A stretch of 21,089 nucleotides of DNA, taken from contig BJOX01000013.1 of assembly GCA_009731375.1 (NCBI GenBank), forward strand, positions 322,087 through 343,175, given 5' to 3'. Below, piece after piece: positions 9,055 to 16,501 of this stretch; within the stretch, counting starts at the first letter, position 1; every line of letters starts with the position of its first letter. The notes under the pieces are model-generated. The model was not told the origin of the DNA. It saw only the letters and a program-made list of their open reading frames with translations, and did not search any database. Source of the DNA: Paulinella micropora. Taxonomy: Eukaryota; Cercozoa; Imbricatea; Euglyphida. The position numbers and the translations under genes were made by a program.

Positions 9055-9156
9055 TGATATTTTATTCATGCCCTTTGGGCCTTCATAAAACATCGAATGC
9101 CATTAAAGCAAAAAAAAAACGATGTTTTGTGATGGCAACGCCAGAACAAAATATCA
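9055..9156. repeat. Paired-hairpin intergenic element E1
   Basis: It starts directly after the polymerase TAA. The left hairpin, 9056-9094, pairs GATATTTTAT with ATAAAACATC and has a TC/TC internal loop and a GCCC-TTT-GGGC tip. The spacer (9095-9120) contains CCATTAAAGC and an A-run. The right hairpin, 9121-9155, pairs GATGTTTTGT with ACAAAATATC and has a GA/GA internal loop and TGGC-AAC-GCCA tip. The two hairpins face each other through CATCG and CGATG. The tip TGGC/GCCA replaces the TGAC/GTCA of other copies, a compensatory change. Confidence 0.85.
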
Positions 9157-9464
9157 GAAAAAAGGAATTTACAAAAAAAAAAAGAGAAAAAAAGAAAAAA
9201 AAAAGGCATCTGGCAAAGAGTGGTTTAAGAGTAAGCAGTGGGAGTTGAACCGCCGACAATGACGGACGACACCACCAACTTACTAATTTCACCACCCATA
9301 ACCAAGACAGAGAACAAATAAATTTTTTGCGTAGTGCTTGCTTCGGTTTCGTTTTTTTCCTTGCGCAATGTTATCACATGTTTTTTTTTGCGCAAAGTGA
9401 TCTGAGAACCAAAGAATTCTTGGCTCCCCGAGCACTTTTCTGTCTCGCAGTTCTTCTTGAAGAG
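9157..9464. other. Intergenic region upstream of the coiled-coil gene, with inverted repeats
   Basis: A-rich sequence (9157-9206) is followed by mixed sequence without a convincing gene. The 8-base palindrome TTGCGCAA occurs at 9361-9368 and 9388-9395, and ATCAC (9373-9377) faces GTGAT (9397-9401), so the block can fold. A near-perfect palindrome (CCAAAGAATTCTTGG) lies near 9408-9422. The motif ACATG followed by a T-run (9376-9389) recurs before the gene at 10149. The minus strand near 9230-9290 has a weak tRNA-like B box (GGTTCAACTCC) but folds poorly. Confidence 0.5.
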
Positions 9465-9956
9465 ATGAGCAACTTTGTTGATGATGAAGCCAAAGAGGAT
9501 AATGAAATTTCTAGCGAAAGTGAGTTTGAAATAGAAAGAGAAGAAAATAATTGGATTGATTATTATTCTGACAAGACAAATAAGACAACAAAAAAGGACA
9601 AAATATTTTTGGAAACTAAGAAAAAAAACTTGTCCAAAAAAATAAGATTATTGAAACAAGAACTTTGCGATGTTGAATCAAGACTGGAAGCAGTTTATGA
9701 GAGAGATGAGGAACTAAAACAAGACAAAAGACGAATTGAAGAGGAGAGAAAAGTTAAGAGACAGAGACTTAGAAAGGAAAAAGAGACTAATAAAGAAATA
9801 GCATTTTTGGAAAAGTGGTTAGAAAAAAATAAATTTCCAATGTCTCGCCAAGAGGAAAATTTTGCACGTAATTTAATTGAAAAAGGTGATACATTTGATG
9901 AAGTGATAGTTAAATATAAATTGTATGTTAATGAATTGAGAGCCCGAGTGGCGTAA
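9465..9956 (+). CDS. Acidic-then-basic coiled-coil protein of unknown function
   Basis: 163 residues from ATG 9465; the same frame has an earlier ATG at 9378, but its extra 29 residues look non-coding. The N-terminus (about 1-30) is acidic (D-D-E-A-K-E-D-N-E). A long heptad-like charged helix follows, roughly residues 45-110, with L-L-K-Q-E-L and R-R-I-E-E-E-R. The C-terminal third is globular-looking (F-P-M-S-R-Q-E-E-N-F-A-R and F-D-E-V-I-V-K-Y). I do not recognise a family. It lies between the polymerase and integrase modules. A structural or DNA-associated role is possible but unsupported. Confidence 0.65.
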   Translation: MSNFVDDEAKEDNEISSESEFEIEREENNWIDYYSDKTNKTTKKDKIFLETKKKNLSKKIRLLKQELCDVESRLEAVYERDEELKQDKRRIEEERKVKRQRLRKEKETNKEIAFLEKWLEKNKFPMSRQEENFARNLIEKGDTFDEVIVKYKLYVNELRARVA

Positions 9957-10148
9957 AAAAATAGTTGTGTGATCTGTGCTGTCTGCCTACCTGCCCACTT
10001 ATCATCAATGAACATGACACACATTTCACAACAACATAAAAAGCACACTTATTACTAGGCAACAAAATTATTTATTTACGAAAAAAAAACGGCTTCAAGG
10101 CACTGCCCACACATGTTTTTTTGTGCTTTTTGGTGTGTGGCAGGCACC
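9957..10148. other. Intergenic region with hairpin just before the next ATG
   Basis: About 190 bases without a gene. Close to the downstream start, CTGCCCACACA (from about 10103) faces TGTGTGGCAG (about 10134-10143), separated by a T-rich loop, giving a roughly 10-bp stem that ends just upstream of ATG 10149. ACATG plus a T-run (10111-10122) repeats the motif seen at 9376. No paired-hairpin element of the E family is present. Confidence 0.5.
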
Positions 10149-10595
10149 ATGCCTCCTAAGAAGAAGCCAACCGCAGAGCCAACCGCAGAGCCAACCGCAG
10201 AGCCAACCGCAGAGCCAACCCCTGAGCCTACCACTCCAGACGAGAAACGTCCACTCCATGAAGACGAAGAGGAGGATGTTTCGAGTGCTCTTAGTGCGAT
10301 ACAACTATACGAAGCCCAAGTGCTGTCTCCACTAAAGTACCGCGAAGAAAGTAAGTGCTTCGTAGAGTTCGTTGCTGATAACAAGAAACCAGATATTGTT
10401 TTCTCTAAGCCGGGGAATAACAGAGTCGAGGCGAAATTCATGAAGAGTCCCGGAGAGGCTAAAGTTTATTTTGTCACAATCGATTCAAAGAATGTTATCA
10501 GAGTGTTTCATTCTTGGCCTGCGGTGAAGGGGTACTACATACACACAAAGGTCCCTGTGTATTCCAAGTTTGCAGACTATCACTCAAAGAAATAA
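10149..10595 (+). CDS. Small protein with N-terminal Pro/Glu/Thr tetrapeptide repeats
   Basis: 148 residues from ATG 10149 (CACCATGCC, a good Kozak-like context); an in-frame ATG at 10113 adds 12 residues that look non-coding. It begins M-P-P-K-K-K-P, then four T-A-E-P-type repeats and variants encoded by a perfect 12-bp tandem unit (about 10168-10218). A short acidic stretch (D-E-E-E-D) follows. The C-terminal 100 residues look like a compact alpha/beta domain (C-F-V-E-F-V-A-D, V-Y-F-V-T-I-D, V-I-R-V-F-H-S-W-P). The low-complexity linker and basic tip would fit a nuclear or DNA-binding protein, but I recognise no family. The TAA is 5 bases from the stop of the convergent integrase. Confidence 0.65.
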   Translation: MPPKKKPTAEPTAEPTAEPTAEPTPEPTTPDEKRPLHEDEEEDVSSALSAIQLYEAQVLSPLKYREESKCFVEFVADNKKPDIVFSKPGNNRVEAKFMKSPGEAKVYFVTIDSKNVIRVFHSWPAVKGYYIHTKVPVYSKFADYHSKK

Positions 10596-10600
10596 TAATA

Positions 10601-11524
10601 CTACAAATCCATTATTTCTTTTTTCTTCCTTAATCTGGAAGAAGTTCTAATGTTGGCGGAGTCTATCTCCTCTCTTTTAAGTAAATGCTTTGTTTGCTTT
10701 TCTTTAGTTAGTTGCTTTAGTTCTTTATTAATATCTGTCTCTTCCGGATCGTCGGTAGCGTCAGTCTTTAATAAATGACGTGGTGGTACAACATCATCAT
10801 TTGTTAATACAATCCGGTATCCCTTACGGGCTTTGACAGTGTAGATTTGCTTGCTCCATGTCTTTCCTCCCTTTTCTAAAATATGTTTCTTGTTCAACTT
10901 TCTGAAACTGTCTCCTTCTTTGAAACTAAATAAATATTTATCAACATATCTATGTTGTTGGCTTATATCATTTCCTTTAAACACATCAATTGGTGCCGCC
11001 TTAATCGCTGAATGTTCTTTCTTGTTATAATAATAAACAACATCTTCAATATAACTTATCCAATCAAAATTACGATTAAAAGCCCATAATACATGTAATC
11101 TTTCTCTAAGTGTTCTAACAAATCTATCAACAATACCTAACGAATTATGATCACCTACTTCAACCATAAATTGTTCAATTCCATTATTTCTCATCCACTC
11201 ACCAACTGCACCTTTAAACTCACCGCCATTGTCTGATATGTATGCTTTTGGCTTTGGTAATTTCTTGAGTGCATCTAAAACTGTGGTAGAAAATTTATTC
11301 TTTATAGGTATTGCGTAAGCATAGCGACTATGAATATCAATCCAAATAAGGGCAAAATTATAATTTTTATTTTTTGTAGCAACCTTACTCATATCCATTA
11401 AATCAATATTAACCATATCTAATACTTTGTCCGCCCATATTGTTGTTCCTCTAGTCCTCGGTTTAGTCTGACGAAATAATTCTTGTGCGGTGTTCGCAAG
11501 TTGAATATTATTATTTTCACTCAT
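10601..11524 (-). CDS. Retrovirus-like integrase (rve fold) of a Polinton-like element
   Basis: 307 residues, ATG at 11524-11522, stop TAG at 10603-10601. The rve core follows the family order: N-I-D-L-M-D-M (D41), then I-W-I-D-I-H-S-R-Y-A-Y-A, then S-D-N-G-G-E-F (D98). The third position, exactly 35 residues on, is D133 in G-I-V-D-R-F-V-R-T-L-R instead of the usual Glu. The enzyme would join the linear viral DNA ends to chromosomal DNA. The N-terminus is short (about 40 residues before the core) with no visible HHCC zinc finger. The C-terminal part has V-K-A-R-K-G-Y-R-I and P-P-R-H-L-L, an SH3-like pattern, followed by a charged tail; I see no chromodomain. The start is preceded by structured leader E2. 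It is convergent with the gene at 10149. Confidence 0.9.
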   Translation of the reverse strand: MSENNNIQLANTAQELFRQTKPRTRGTTIWADKVLDMVNIDLMDMSKVATKNKNYNFALIWIDIHSRYAYAIPIKNKFSTTVLDALKKLPKPKAYISDNGGEFKGAVGEWMRNNGIEQFMVEVGDHNSLGIVDRFVRTLRERLHVLWAFNRNFDWISYIEDVVYYYNKKEHSAIKAAPIDVFKGNDISQQHRYVDKYLFSFKEGDSFRKLNKKHILEKGGKTWSKQIYTVKARKGYRIVLTNDDVVPPRHLLKTDATDDPEETDINKELKQLTKEKQTKHLLKREEIDSANIRTSSRLRKKKEIMDL

Positions 11525-11527
11525 GAT

Positions 11528-11653
11528 GATAGTTTAGAATTGCGATTCGTGCTGTCGCACTCTCTCTTATTCTAAACCATCGTTTTTTATTTTTAATTTT
11601 TATTTAATCGCAGACGATGTTTTGTGATGACGGCAAGTCAGAACAAAATATCA
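11528..11653 (-). repeat. Paired-hairpin intergenic element E2 (minus orientation), integrase leader
   Basis: Read on the minus strand it lies between the stop of the 12175-11654 gene and the integrase ATG, three bases away. The first hairpin (11652-11616) pairs GATATTTTGT with ACAAAACATC, with TC/TC internal loop and TGAC/GTCA tip. An AT-rich spacer with ATTAAAT follows. The second hairpin (11581-11528) pairs GATGGTTTAGAAT with ATTCTAAACTATC and contains GTGC-GACA-GCAC. Compared with the leader copies on the plus strand, T-A at the fifth pair has become G-C, a compensatory change. Confidence 0.85.
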
Positions 11654-12175
11654 TTAGAACTTTAGAAAAATCTTATCTGCTTCCTTACTTTTTTCTTTAT
11701 TCTTTGGTGTATTGTTATATACATTAACTGATATTTTTTCGCTTCGTTTTTTACCGCCTCGTTGTTTTCCGCCTGTTGGTTCATAATCTTCGCTTTCTTC
11801 ACTCTCACTTTCTTCTTCTTCTTCGCTGTCATTCTCTGGCTTCTTTGGTTGTGGTGATTTCTTTGTGTTTTTCTTCTTGGGCTTTTTGGCATTCTTTTTT
11901 ATCTTTCTAAGCATATGATTTGCAATAACCTCAGACATATCAATTTCGCTATCGCTTTCGCTTGATTCATCTTCAATCTCAGGATTTTTAAGTATCTCTT
12001 TCGCAACACTAACTTCAGCATCAGTCTCAATAAGTTCTTCCACTGATGCTTCTTTTAATTCTCCTTTTTTACGAAGCCTTTCACGAGCCCATTCGTCCTT
12101 TCGCCGTTCAGCATTTTCTCTATTTGCTTGAACTGCTTTCTTCCAGTTTTCCTTTGATGCTTCCTTTGACGGCAT
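11654..12175 (-). CDS. Highly charged, disordered protein of unknown function
   Basis: 173 residues, ATG at 12175-12173 and TAA at 11656-11654, ending directly against element E2. The N-terminal third is basic and helical (N-W-K-K-A-V-Q-A-N-R-E-N-A-E-R-R). The middle is acidic and Ser-rich (E-D-E-S-S-E-S-D-S-E). It then alternates poly-Lys/Pro stretches (K-K-P-K-K-K-N-T-K-K) with poly-Glu/Ser (S-E-E-E-E-E-S-E-S-E). Such composition fits a DNA-condensing or core protein, but no domain is recognisable. It shares an orientation with the integrase and probably a transcription direction. It is divergent from the fibre gene. Confidence 0.65.
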   Translation of the reverse strand: MPSKEASKENWKKAVQANRENAERRKDEWARERLRKKGELKEASVEELIETDAEVSVAKEILKNPEIEDESSESDSEIDMSEVIANHMLRKIKKNAKKPKKKNTKKSPQPKKPENDSEEEEESESEESEDYEPTGGKQRGGKKRSEKISVNVYNNTPKNKEKSKEADKIFLKF

Positions 12176-12265
12176 TGATTACAGATGATTGATGCTACGC
12201 TAGATAGTTATATTTTTTGTTAGTATAATTTAACAAAAAAAATTAAAATATTTAATTATATAATT
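12176..12265. promoter_or_regulatory. Divergent promoter region, minus-strand charged protein
   Basis: About 90 AT-rich bases directly upstream of the minus-strand ATG at 12175, with TATA-like TTATATTTTTTG and ATTTAATTATATAATTGATA segments. It ends where element E3 begins. The promoter role is inferred from position between divergent genes. Confidence 0.4.
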
Positions 12266-12447
12266 GATATTTTGTTCTGACTTCGTCATCACAAAACATC
12301 CTTTCCAATTAATTTTTTCTTAAAATTTTTTTCCGATGTTTTAGAATATAGATTCAACAAGTTGAATCCATAGCGAGAGTGCGTCAGCACGACCATCTCG
12401 TAGAGTGATTACGCCCTTCGGGCAGTAAAGCGCAATTCTAAAATATC
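12266..12447 (+). repeat. Paired-hairpin intergenic element E3 with long branched leader before the fibre gene
   Basis: The left hairpin (12266-12300) pairs GATATTTTGT with ACAAAACATC, with TC/TC internal loop and TGAC-TTC-GTCA tip. The AT-rich spacer contains CCAATTAATTT. The right structure (12335-12447) has a 13-bp outer stem, GATGTTTTAGAAT with ATTCTAAAATATC (one G.T pair), closing one base before ATG 12449. Inside are three stems: GATTCAAC-AA-GTTGAATC (12351-12368), GCGAGA/TCTCGT enclosing GTGC-GTCA-GCAC (12373-12401), and TTACGCCC-TTC-GGGC-A-GTAA (12409-12428). This is the most complete copy. It lies between divergent genes, so it does not depend on an upstream stop codon. Confidence 0.88.
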
Positions 12448-12448
12448 T

Positions 12449-15400
12449 ATGTCGCAATATAAATCATTACTTGGCTTGAATGAGTTGGCTGTTGATAGTC
12501 TAAACATACTTAACTTAGACTTAACCAACACAAACATAGTCGGTCTGAATACAGGTCTGAATACAGACAGAGTTCCAGAAGATGCTGACCCAATAAATCT
12601 TTATTACACTGACGACCGATTTGATACACGACTGGCTACCAAAAGCACCGCGGACATTAAAGAAGGACTTAATTATTATTGGACTGATAACCGCTTTGAT
12701 ACACGGCTCGCTTTAAAATCAACAACTGACCTAAAAGAAGGACTTAATTATTATTGGACTGATAACCGCTTTGACACACGTCTCGCTTTAAAATCAACTA
12801 CGGATATCAAAGAAGGAAGCCGTTTATACTACACAGAGCAACGAGTAAGGGATAATGACGAAGTCAAAGCCTCAACTCAACACCGCTCTAATACTTCCAA
12901 TCCGCACCAAACCAGTTTATACAATTTGATAGACACAAACATATCCGCTCCAACGGTCGGGCAATACTTAACATATAATGATGTAGAAGGTAAATGGAAG
13001 AATACTGCCCTTGGTTCAATTGATACACTTTCAGATGTGGTTATAACAACACCAGTGGCGATGAATAGTTATCTAACATATAACTCAATAAACTGGGTCA
13101 ATAAAACATTTCCGATAAATGTTGATGAAACAGGTAATATTAGTATGGGAATGAAGAATATAACAGGAGTTAATTTACTAAATGACAAAGGTGTTGATGA
13201 ATGGATATTTGAGCATAATGATAATAATAATAAGGTGACAGCATCTGGAAGTATAGACACACATAGCGATGTGACAATATCAGGCTTTCCAGCAGATAAC
13301 CAACTGATTATGTATAGCACGGGGCAATGGAGAAACACCACACCACCCTTTCTTAGATTAGACGGAACTGCTAGTATGACGGGAGGACTAAATATGAATG
13401 GTTATGCTATTTCGGGGGCTTCTACGTATAATGGAATTAATCTCACTAATCTCGCAGTTGATGGTTCGGTGGTTAAACTAACAGGAGACCAAACCATAGC
13501 AGGAACCAAAACATTTAGCAGTATAATAAATGCTAGTGCGGGTATTGATATGAAAAGCCAAAGCATAACAAATGTTAATTTGGTTGATGGTGTGGATGTT
13601 TCTACTCTTGACACTTCTGTCGTTAAACTAACAGGAGACCAAACCATAGCAGGAAATAAAAAATTTACATCAACTTTAGAAGTAAGTGGTTCGTCCAACC
13701 CTACAACTTTTGATGGCATCGGCATAGCCTTTGATACAAAAATAGGAATGATTGCCGCACAAAAGACAGCAACAGCGACTTGGTATCCGATACAAATAAC
13801 CGGTTCGTATGTAGAGTTATATTCTGGTGATAATGTAATTATATCCGCAACTGGCACTACACTATCTTTGAATAACAACAAAATAACAAACTTAGCCACA
13901 CCATCAGCAACAACGGACGGAGCAAATAAAAGTTCTGTGGATACATTAGACGGGCAAAATGTAAAACTAACTGCTAACCAAACCATAGCAGGAATTAAGA
14001 CATATAGCAGTGGTGTTGAAATAACGGGAAATTCAATCAATTCAACAACAAAGGGCACATTTATCGTTTTCAATTCTACCAGTAATATCGGGTCAATTGC
14101 TAGTTTGGATATGAAAACTGCAACATATTACAACTTTGAAATTTCTGCGAAAAAAATAAGTTTTATTATTGACGGGACGATTGTCGGTTGGGTAAATGCT
14201 TCGGGGCTAGATTGTAATAGTAGCAAAATAGCCAACCTTGGAACTCCGACATTAGCAACGGACGGAGCGACAAAAGGGTATGCGGACACATTGGACGGGC
14301 AAAATGTAAAACTATCAACAGACCAAACCATAACAGGAAGCAAAACATTTAATGGGGCGAGCACTGTGATAAAATATCTAACTTTAACGAACAATGCCGA
14401 TTTTAATAATCAAACTATCACTAATGGAGGAAATATAACATATAATGGGGCGAGGATATTAAACCAAAATGGAGGAGATATATTCTTTTCACAGACATCA
14501 GGAGATTATCAGTATTTCTTATTTACTCTAAATACCGCTACAAGTGGAACCGCGAACCAACGAGGTTATGTATTTACGAATGTAGCATCTGATGTAAAAG
14601 GGGCGGGACTTTATATTTCAAAACTTTTGGATAATAAAAGTGCTTCGTCTGACATTGTCCGTTTTAACAATGCTGGCGGTATGCGGTTTTATGGTGCCTT
14701 AGATATGAACTCAAACAATATAACAAATGGCGGAACAATAACAGGAACGACAATTACTTCAACCGCGGGGATATCAACAACGACATTGGCAACAAGCGAC
14801 AAAATAACAACAGCATCAGGCAAACCGATAATCATAGGCAACTCAACGAAAGGAGTGGGAGCGTCAGGTGGTTTAGAAATATACGGGACGGCTTCAAATA
14901 TCGCAGGGGCACACTTACAAGCAATAACAACGGCGGATGCTTATCCAACATTTCAATTATTGAATTGGGCACACGACAATGTCAATTTAAGTTTTGATGC
15001 TTATTTTGACGGCACGAACTGGAAATCATCTTCTGCGTCATCTAACTTTCTAATTCAAAAAGGTGTAAAACTCACTTTTTATTATAATTCAGGAACAACG
15101 GTGGGAAACAATATATCTTACACTGAGGCGATGAACATTAATACATCGGGAGAGGTAGTCATTCCAACAGCATCCAGCGGTTTTTTAACCATACGAAAAA
15201 GACCCGCTTCTACCGTCGACGCACAACTATATTTTAAATCGGGAGGATATACGAATTATGGAGTAATTGTTTCTTCTACTGGTTTGCTTCACGCTTGGAC
15301 TACTTCAAACTCTACTACTGGCGAGCCGTCTGGTAGTTATAATTATATTCCGCTTAATGGTGCTTGGACAAACTCATCGGACAGGAGGCTAAAATCGGAT

Positions 15401-15760
15401 ATTAAAACGTTAGACTGCGGTGATTGTTGTGATAAACTTATGAAAATAAATTGTTGTTCATATTATTTGAAATCAGACAAAAAGAAAGAAAAAAAGAACC
15501 ACGGATTTATTGCGGATGAAGTTAAAAAAATATTTCCTGAATTTGTATCTGAAAGTGGGATAAAAGCAGAGGATGGAGAAGGCTACCTTGAAGGAATAAC
15601 ATATACAGACTTCATACCAATATTGGTTAGTGCTTTTCAACACATGGCAGAAAAGGTAGTTAATTTAGAAAAACAAAATAATAATCTCATGAATATACTA
15701 CAAGACCAAGCAAATCAATTAGCAGAAATCAGAGTGTCCGTTATTGATAATGTCAAATAA
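12449..15760 (+). CDS. Trimeric fibre/tail-spike-like protein with C-terminal S74 endosialidase chaperone domain
   Basis: 1103 residues from ATG 12449. The N-terminal part (about 51-136) contains four repeats of the type L-Y-Y-T-D-x-R-F-D-T-R-L, as in phage tail fibres. The shaft contains at least four repeats of V-K-L-T-x-D-Q-T-I-A-G-x-K-T-F (about residues 341, 391, 504 and 619) and long Gly/Asn/Thr-rich beta stretches. Near residue 977, S-S-D-R-R-L-K-S-D-I starts the peptidase S74 intramolecular chaperone. It continues with H-G-F-I-A-D-E-V-K-K-I-F-P-E-F-V and ends in a coiled coil (about 1062-1095). In phages this domain trimerises the fibre and then cuts itself off at the conserved Ser. 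This is probably the host-attachment fibre. The end overlaps the next gene by 11 bases. An internal Cys pair and C-C (C-G-D-C-C) near 990 are unusual for the family. Confidence 0.9.
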   Translation: MSQYKSLLGLNELAVDSLNILNLDLTNTNIVGLNTGLNTDRVPEDADPINLYYTDDRFDTRLATKSTADIKEGLNYYWTDNRFDTRLALKSTTDLKEGLNYYWTDNRFDTRLALKSTTDIKEGSRLYYTEQRVRDNDEVKASTQHRSNTSNPHQTSLYNLIDTNISAPTVGQYLTYNDVEGKWKNTALGSIDTLSDVVITTPVAMNSYLTYNSINWVNKTFPINVDETGNISMGMKNITGVNLLNDKGVDEWIFEHNDNNNKVTASGSIDTHSDVTISGFPADNQLIMYSTGQWRNTTPPFLRLDGTASMTGGLNMNGYAISGASTYNGINLTNLAVDGSVVKLTGDQTIAGTKTFSSIINASAGIDMKSQSITNVNLVDGVDVSTLDTSVVKLTGDQTIAGNKKFTSTLEVSGSSNPTTFDGIGIAFDTKIGMIAAQKTATATWYPIQITGSYVELYSGDNVIISATGTTLSLNNNKITNLATPSATTDGANKSSVDTLDGQNVKLTANQTIAGIKTYSSGVEITGNSINSTTKGTFIVFNSTSNIGSIASLDMKTATYYNFEISAKKISFIIDGTIVGWVNASGLDCNSSKIANLGTPTLATDGATKGYADTLDGQNVKLSTDQTITGSKTFNGASTVIKYLTLTNNADFNNQTITNGGNITYNGARILNQNGGDIFFSQTSGDYQYFLFTLNTATSGTANQRGYVFTNVASDVKGAGLYISKLLDNKSASSDIVRFNNAGGMRFYGALDMNSNNITNGGTITGTTITSTAGISTTTLATSDKITTASGKPIIIGNSTKGVGASGGLEIYGTASNIAGAHLQAITTADAYPTFQLLNWAHDNVNLSFDAYFDGTNWKSSSASSNFLIQKGVKLTFYYNSGTTVGNNISYTEAMNINTSGEVVIPTASSGFLTIRKRPASTVDAQLYFKSGGYTNYGVIVSSTGLLHAWTTSNSTTGEPSGSYNYIPLNGAWTNSSDRRLKSDIKTLDCGDCCDKLMKINCCSYYLKSDKKKEKKNHGFIADEVKKIFPEFVSESGIKAEDGEGYLEGITYTDFIPILVSAFQHMAEKVVNLEKQNNNLMNILQDQANQLAEIRVSVIDNVK

Positions 15761-16103
15761 TACAACTAGACTTCACAGACCACCACCTATTATGGATATG
15801 GATGGCGAACTAACTCCAGAATTAAAGTCTCGTGTTCTTGAAGTAGAACTAAAGACTGAGGAAAAAAAAGTAGAGCACGAATTGGAAGATAACTGGAATT
15901 GTTGTTGTATAAAAAACAGACCAACCGACAGCCGACTTATTAAATACTTATTTCAAATGGGTATCATTATCTCCATTATAACCCTTTGTATCGTAAGGCT
16001 ATCTGAAAAGAACTTGCCTTGTGAGGTTGCTAATACTTATGTCGGAATCCTAACACTATTGATTGGCATTTGCCTTCCATCACCTTCTTCAAGTAAGAAA
16101 TGA
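15750..16103 (+). CDS. Small membrane protein with two C-terminal transmembrane segments
   Basis: 117 residues; ATG at 15750 (the frame upstream has only TTG) overlaps the last 11 bases of the fibre gene, suggesting a shared transcript. The N-terminal 60 residues are polar, with a charged helix (L-E-V-E-L-K-T-E-E-K-K-V-E) and a C-C-C cluster. Two hydrophobic segments follow, about residues 68-82 (M-G-I-I-I-S-I-I-T-L-C-I-V) and 92-108 (Y-V-G-I-L-T-L-L-I-G-I-C-L-P-S-P). The spacing and the terminal L-P-S-P resemble a two-TM protein family seen in algal large DNA viruses and Polinton-like viruses, but this is from memory of the pattern only. Stop TGA 16101-16103 is part of element E4. Confidence 0.7.
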   Translation: MSNNTTRLHRPPPIMDMDGELTPELKSRVLEVELKTEEKKVEHELEDNWNCCCIKNRPTDSRLIKYLFQMGIIISIITLCIVRLSEKNLPCEVANTYVGILTLLIGICLPSPSSSKK

Positions 16104-16240
16104 TATTTTACTCATGCACTTCGTGCCTTCGTAAAACATCGTCCACCATTAAAGTATAAAAACGATGTTTGAGATTATAGATTCAACAAGTTGAATCCAT
16201 AGCGAGAGTGCGTAGCACGAAGCGCAATTCTCAAATATCA
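16101..16240 (+). repeat. Paired-hairpin intergenic element E4 between convergent genes
   Basis: The left hairpin (16102-16140) pairs GATATTTTAC with GTAAAACATC, TC/TC internal loop, GCAC-TTC-GTGC tip. The spacer contains CCATTAAAG. The right structure (16164-16239) pairs GATGTTTGAGA with TCTCAAATATC and contains GATTCAACAAGTTGAATC (16180-16197) plus a shortened GAGAGTGCGTAGCAC core. The element ends are stop codons: TGA 16101-16103 for the plus gene and TCA 16238-16240 (TGA on minus) for the minus gene. Outer-stem changes relative to E3 (T-A to G-C) are compensatory. The branched hairpin here precedes no plus-strand start. Confidence 0.87.
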
Positions 16241-16501
16241 AAGAAATGAACATTCATATACTTGAGTTTTATACCACATAGCATCATTTGAGCAAATTAA
16301 AGGAATGGCTTCATCAAAACTAACACACCAATCACTCATAGGCTTATACACACATTTAAATTTTGTTTCTATTCCTTTCTGAATACAATAAGCACAACTC
16401 TCATTTTTTTTCTCACTGACCCGTGAGTAAAAGTCGCAGGCAGTCCGAGCAGAAATATTAATTAATAAAAAGTTTATTAGCACTAATATAGAGGACATCA
16501 T
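16238..16501 (-). CDS. Small secreted cysteine-rich protein
   Basis: 87 residues, starting at ATG 16501-16499 (or the adjacent ATG 16498-16496). The N-terminus is a clear signal peptide (S-S-I-L-V-L-I-N-F-L-L-I-N-I-S-A). The mature part is about 65 residues with eight Cys, including C-A-Y-C, F-K-C-V-Y and D-W-C-V. This is loosely like a PSI/plexin-type small disulphide domain, although I would not assign it. A secreted or virion-surface role is inferred. The start codon overlaps that of the divergent gene at 16500 through one CATG, so each promoter would lie inside the other gene. The stop TGA is built into element E4. Confidence 0.6.
   Translation of the reverse strand: MMSSILVLINFLLINISARTACDFYSRVSEKKNESCAYCIQKGIETKFKCVYKPMSDWCVSFDEAIPLICSNDAMWYKTQVYECSFL

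Noticed and set aside
9225-9292. tRNA-like sequence on the minus strand, with GGTTCAACTCC followed downstream by T-runs
   Set aside because: The T stem has only about three of five pairs, and I could not form an anticodon arm with T at position 33 and a five-pair stem. At most it is a degenerate tRNA-like remnant.
13069-14394. Minus-strand frames opposite the fibre gene
   Set aside because: They are shadows of the Thr/Asn-rich fibre coding strand, with hydrophobic low-complexity translations and no supporting context.
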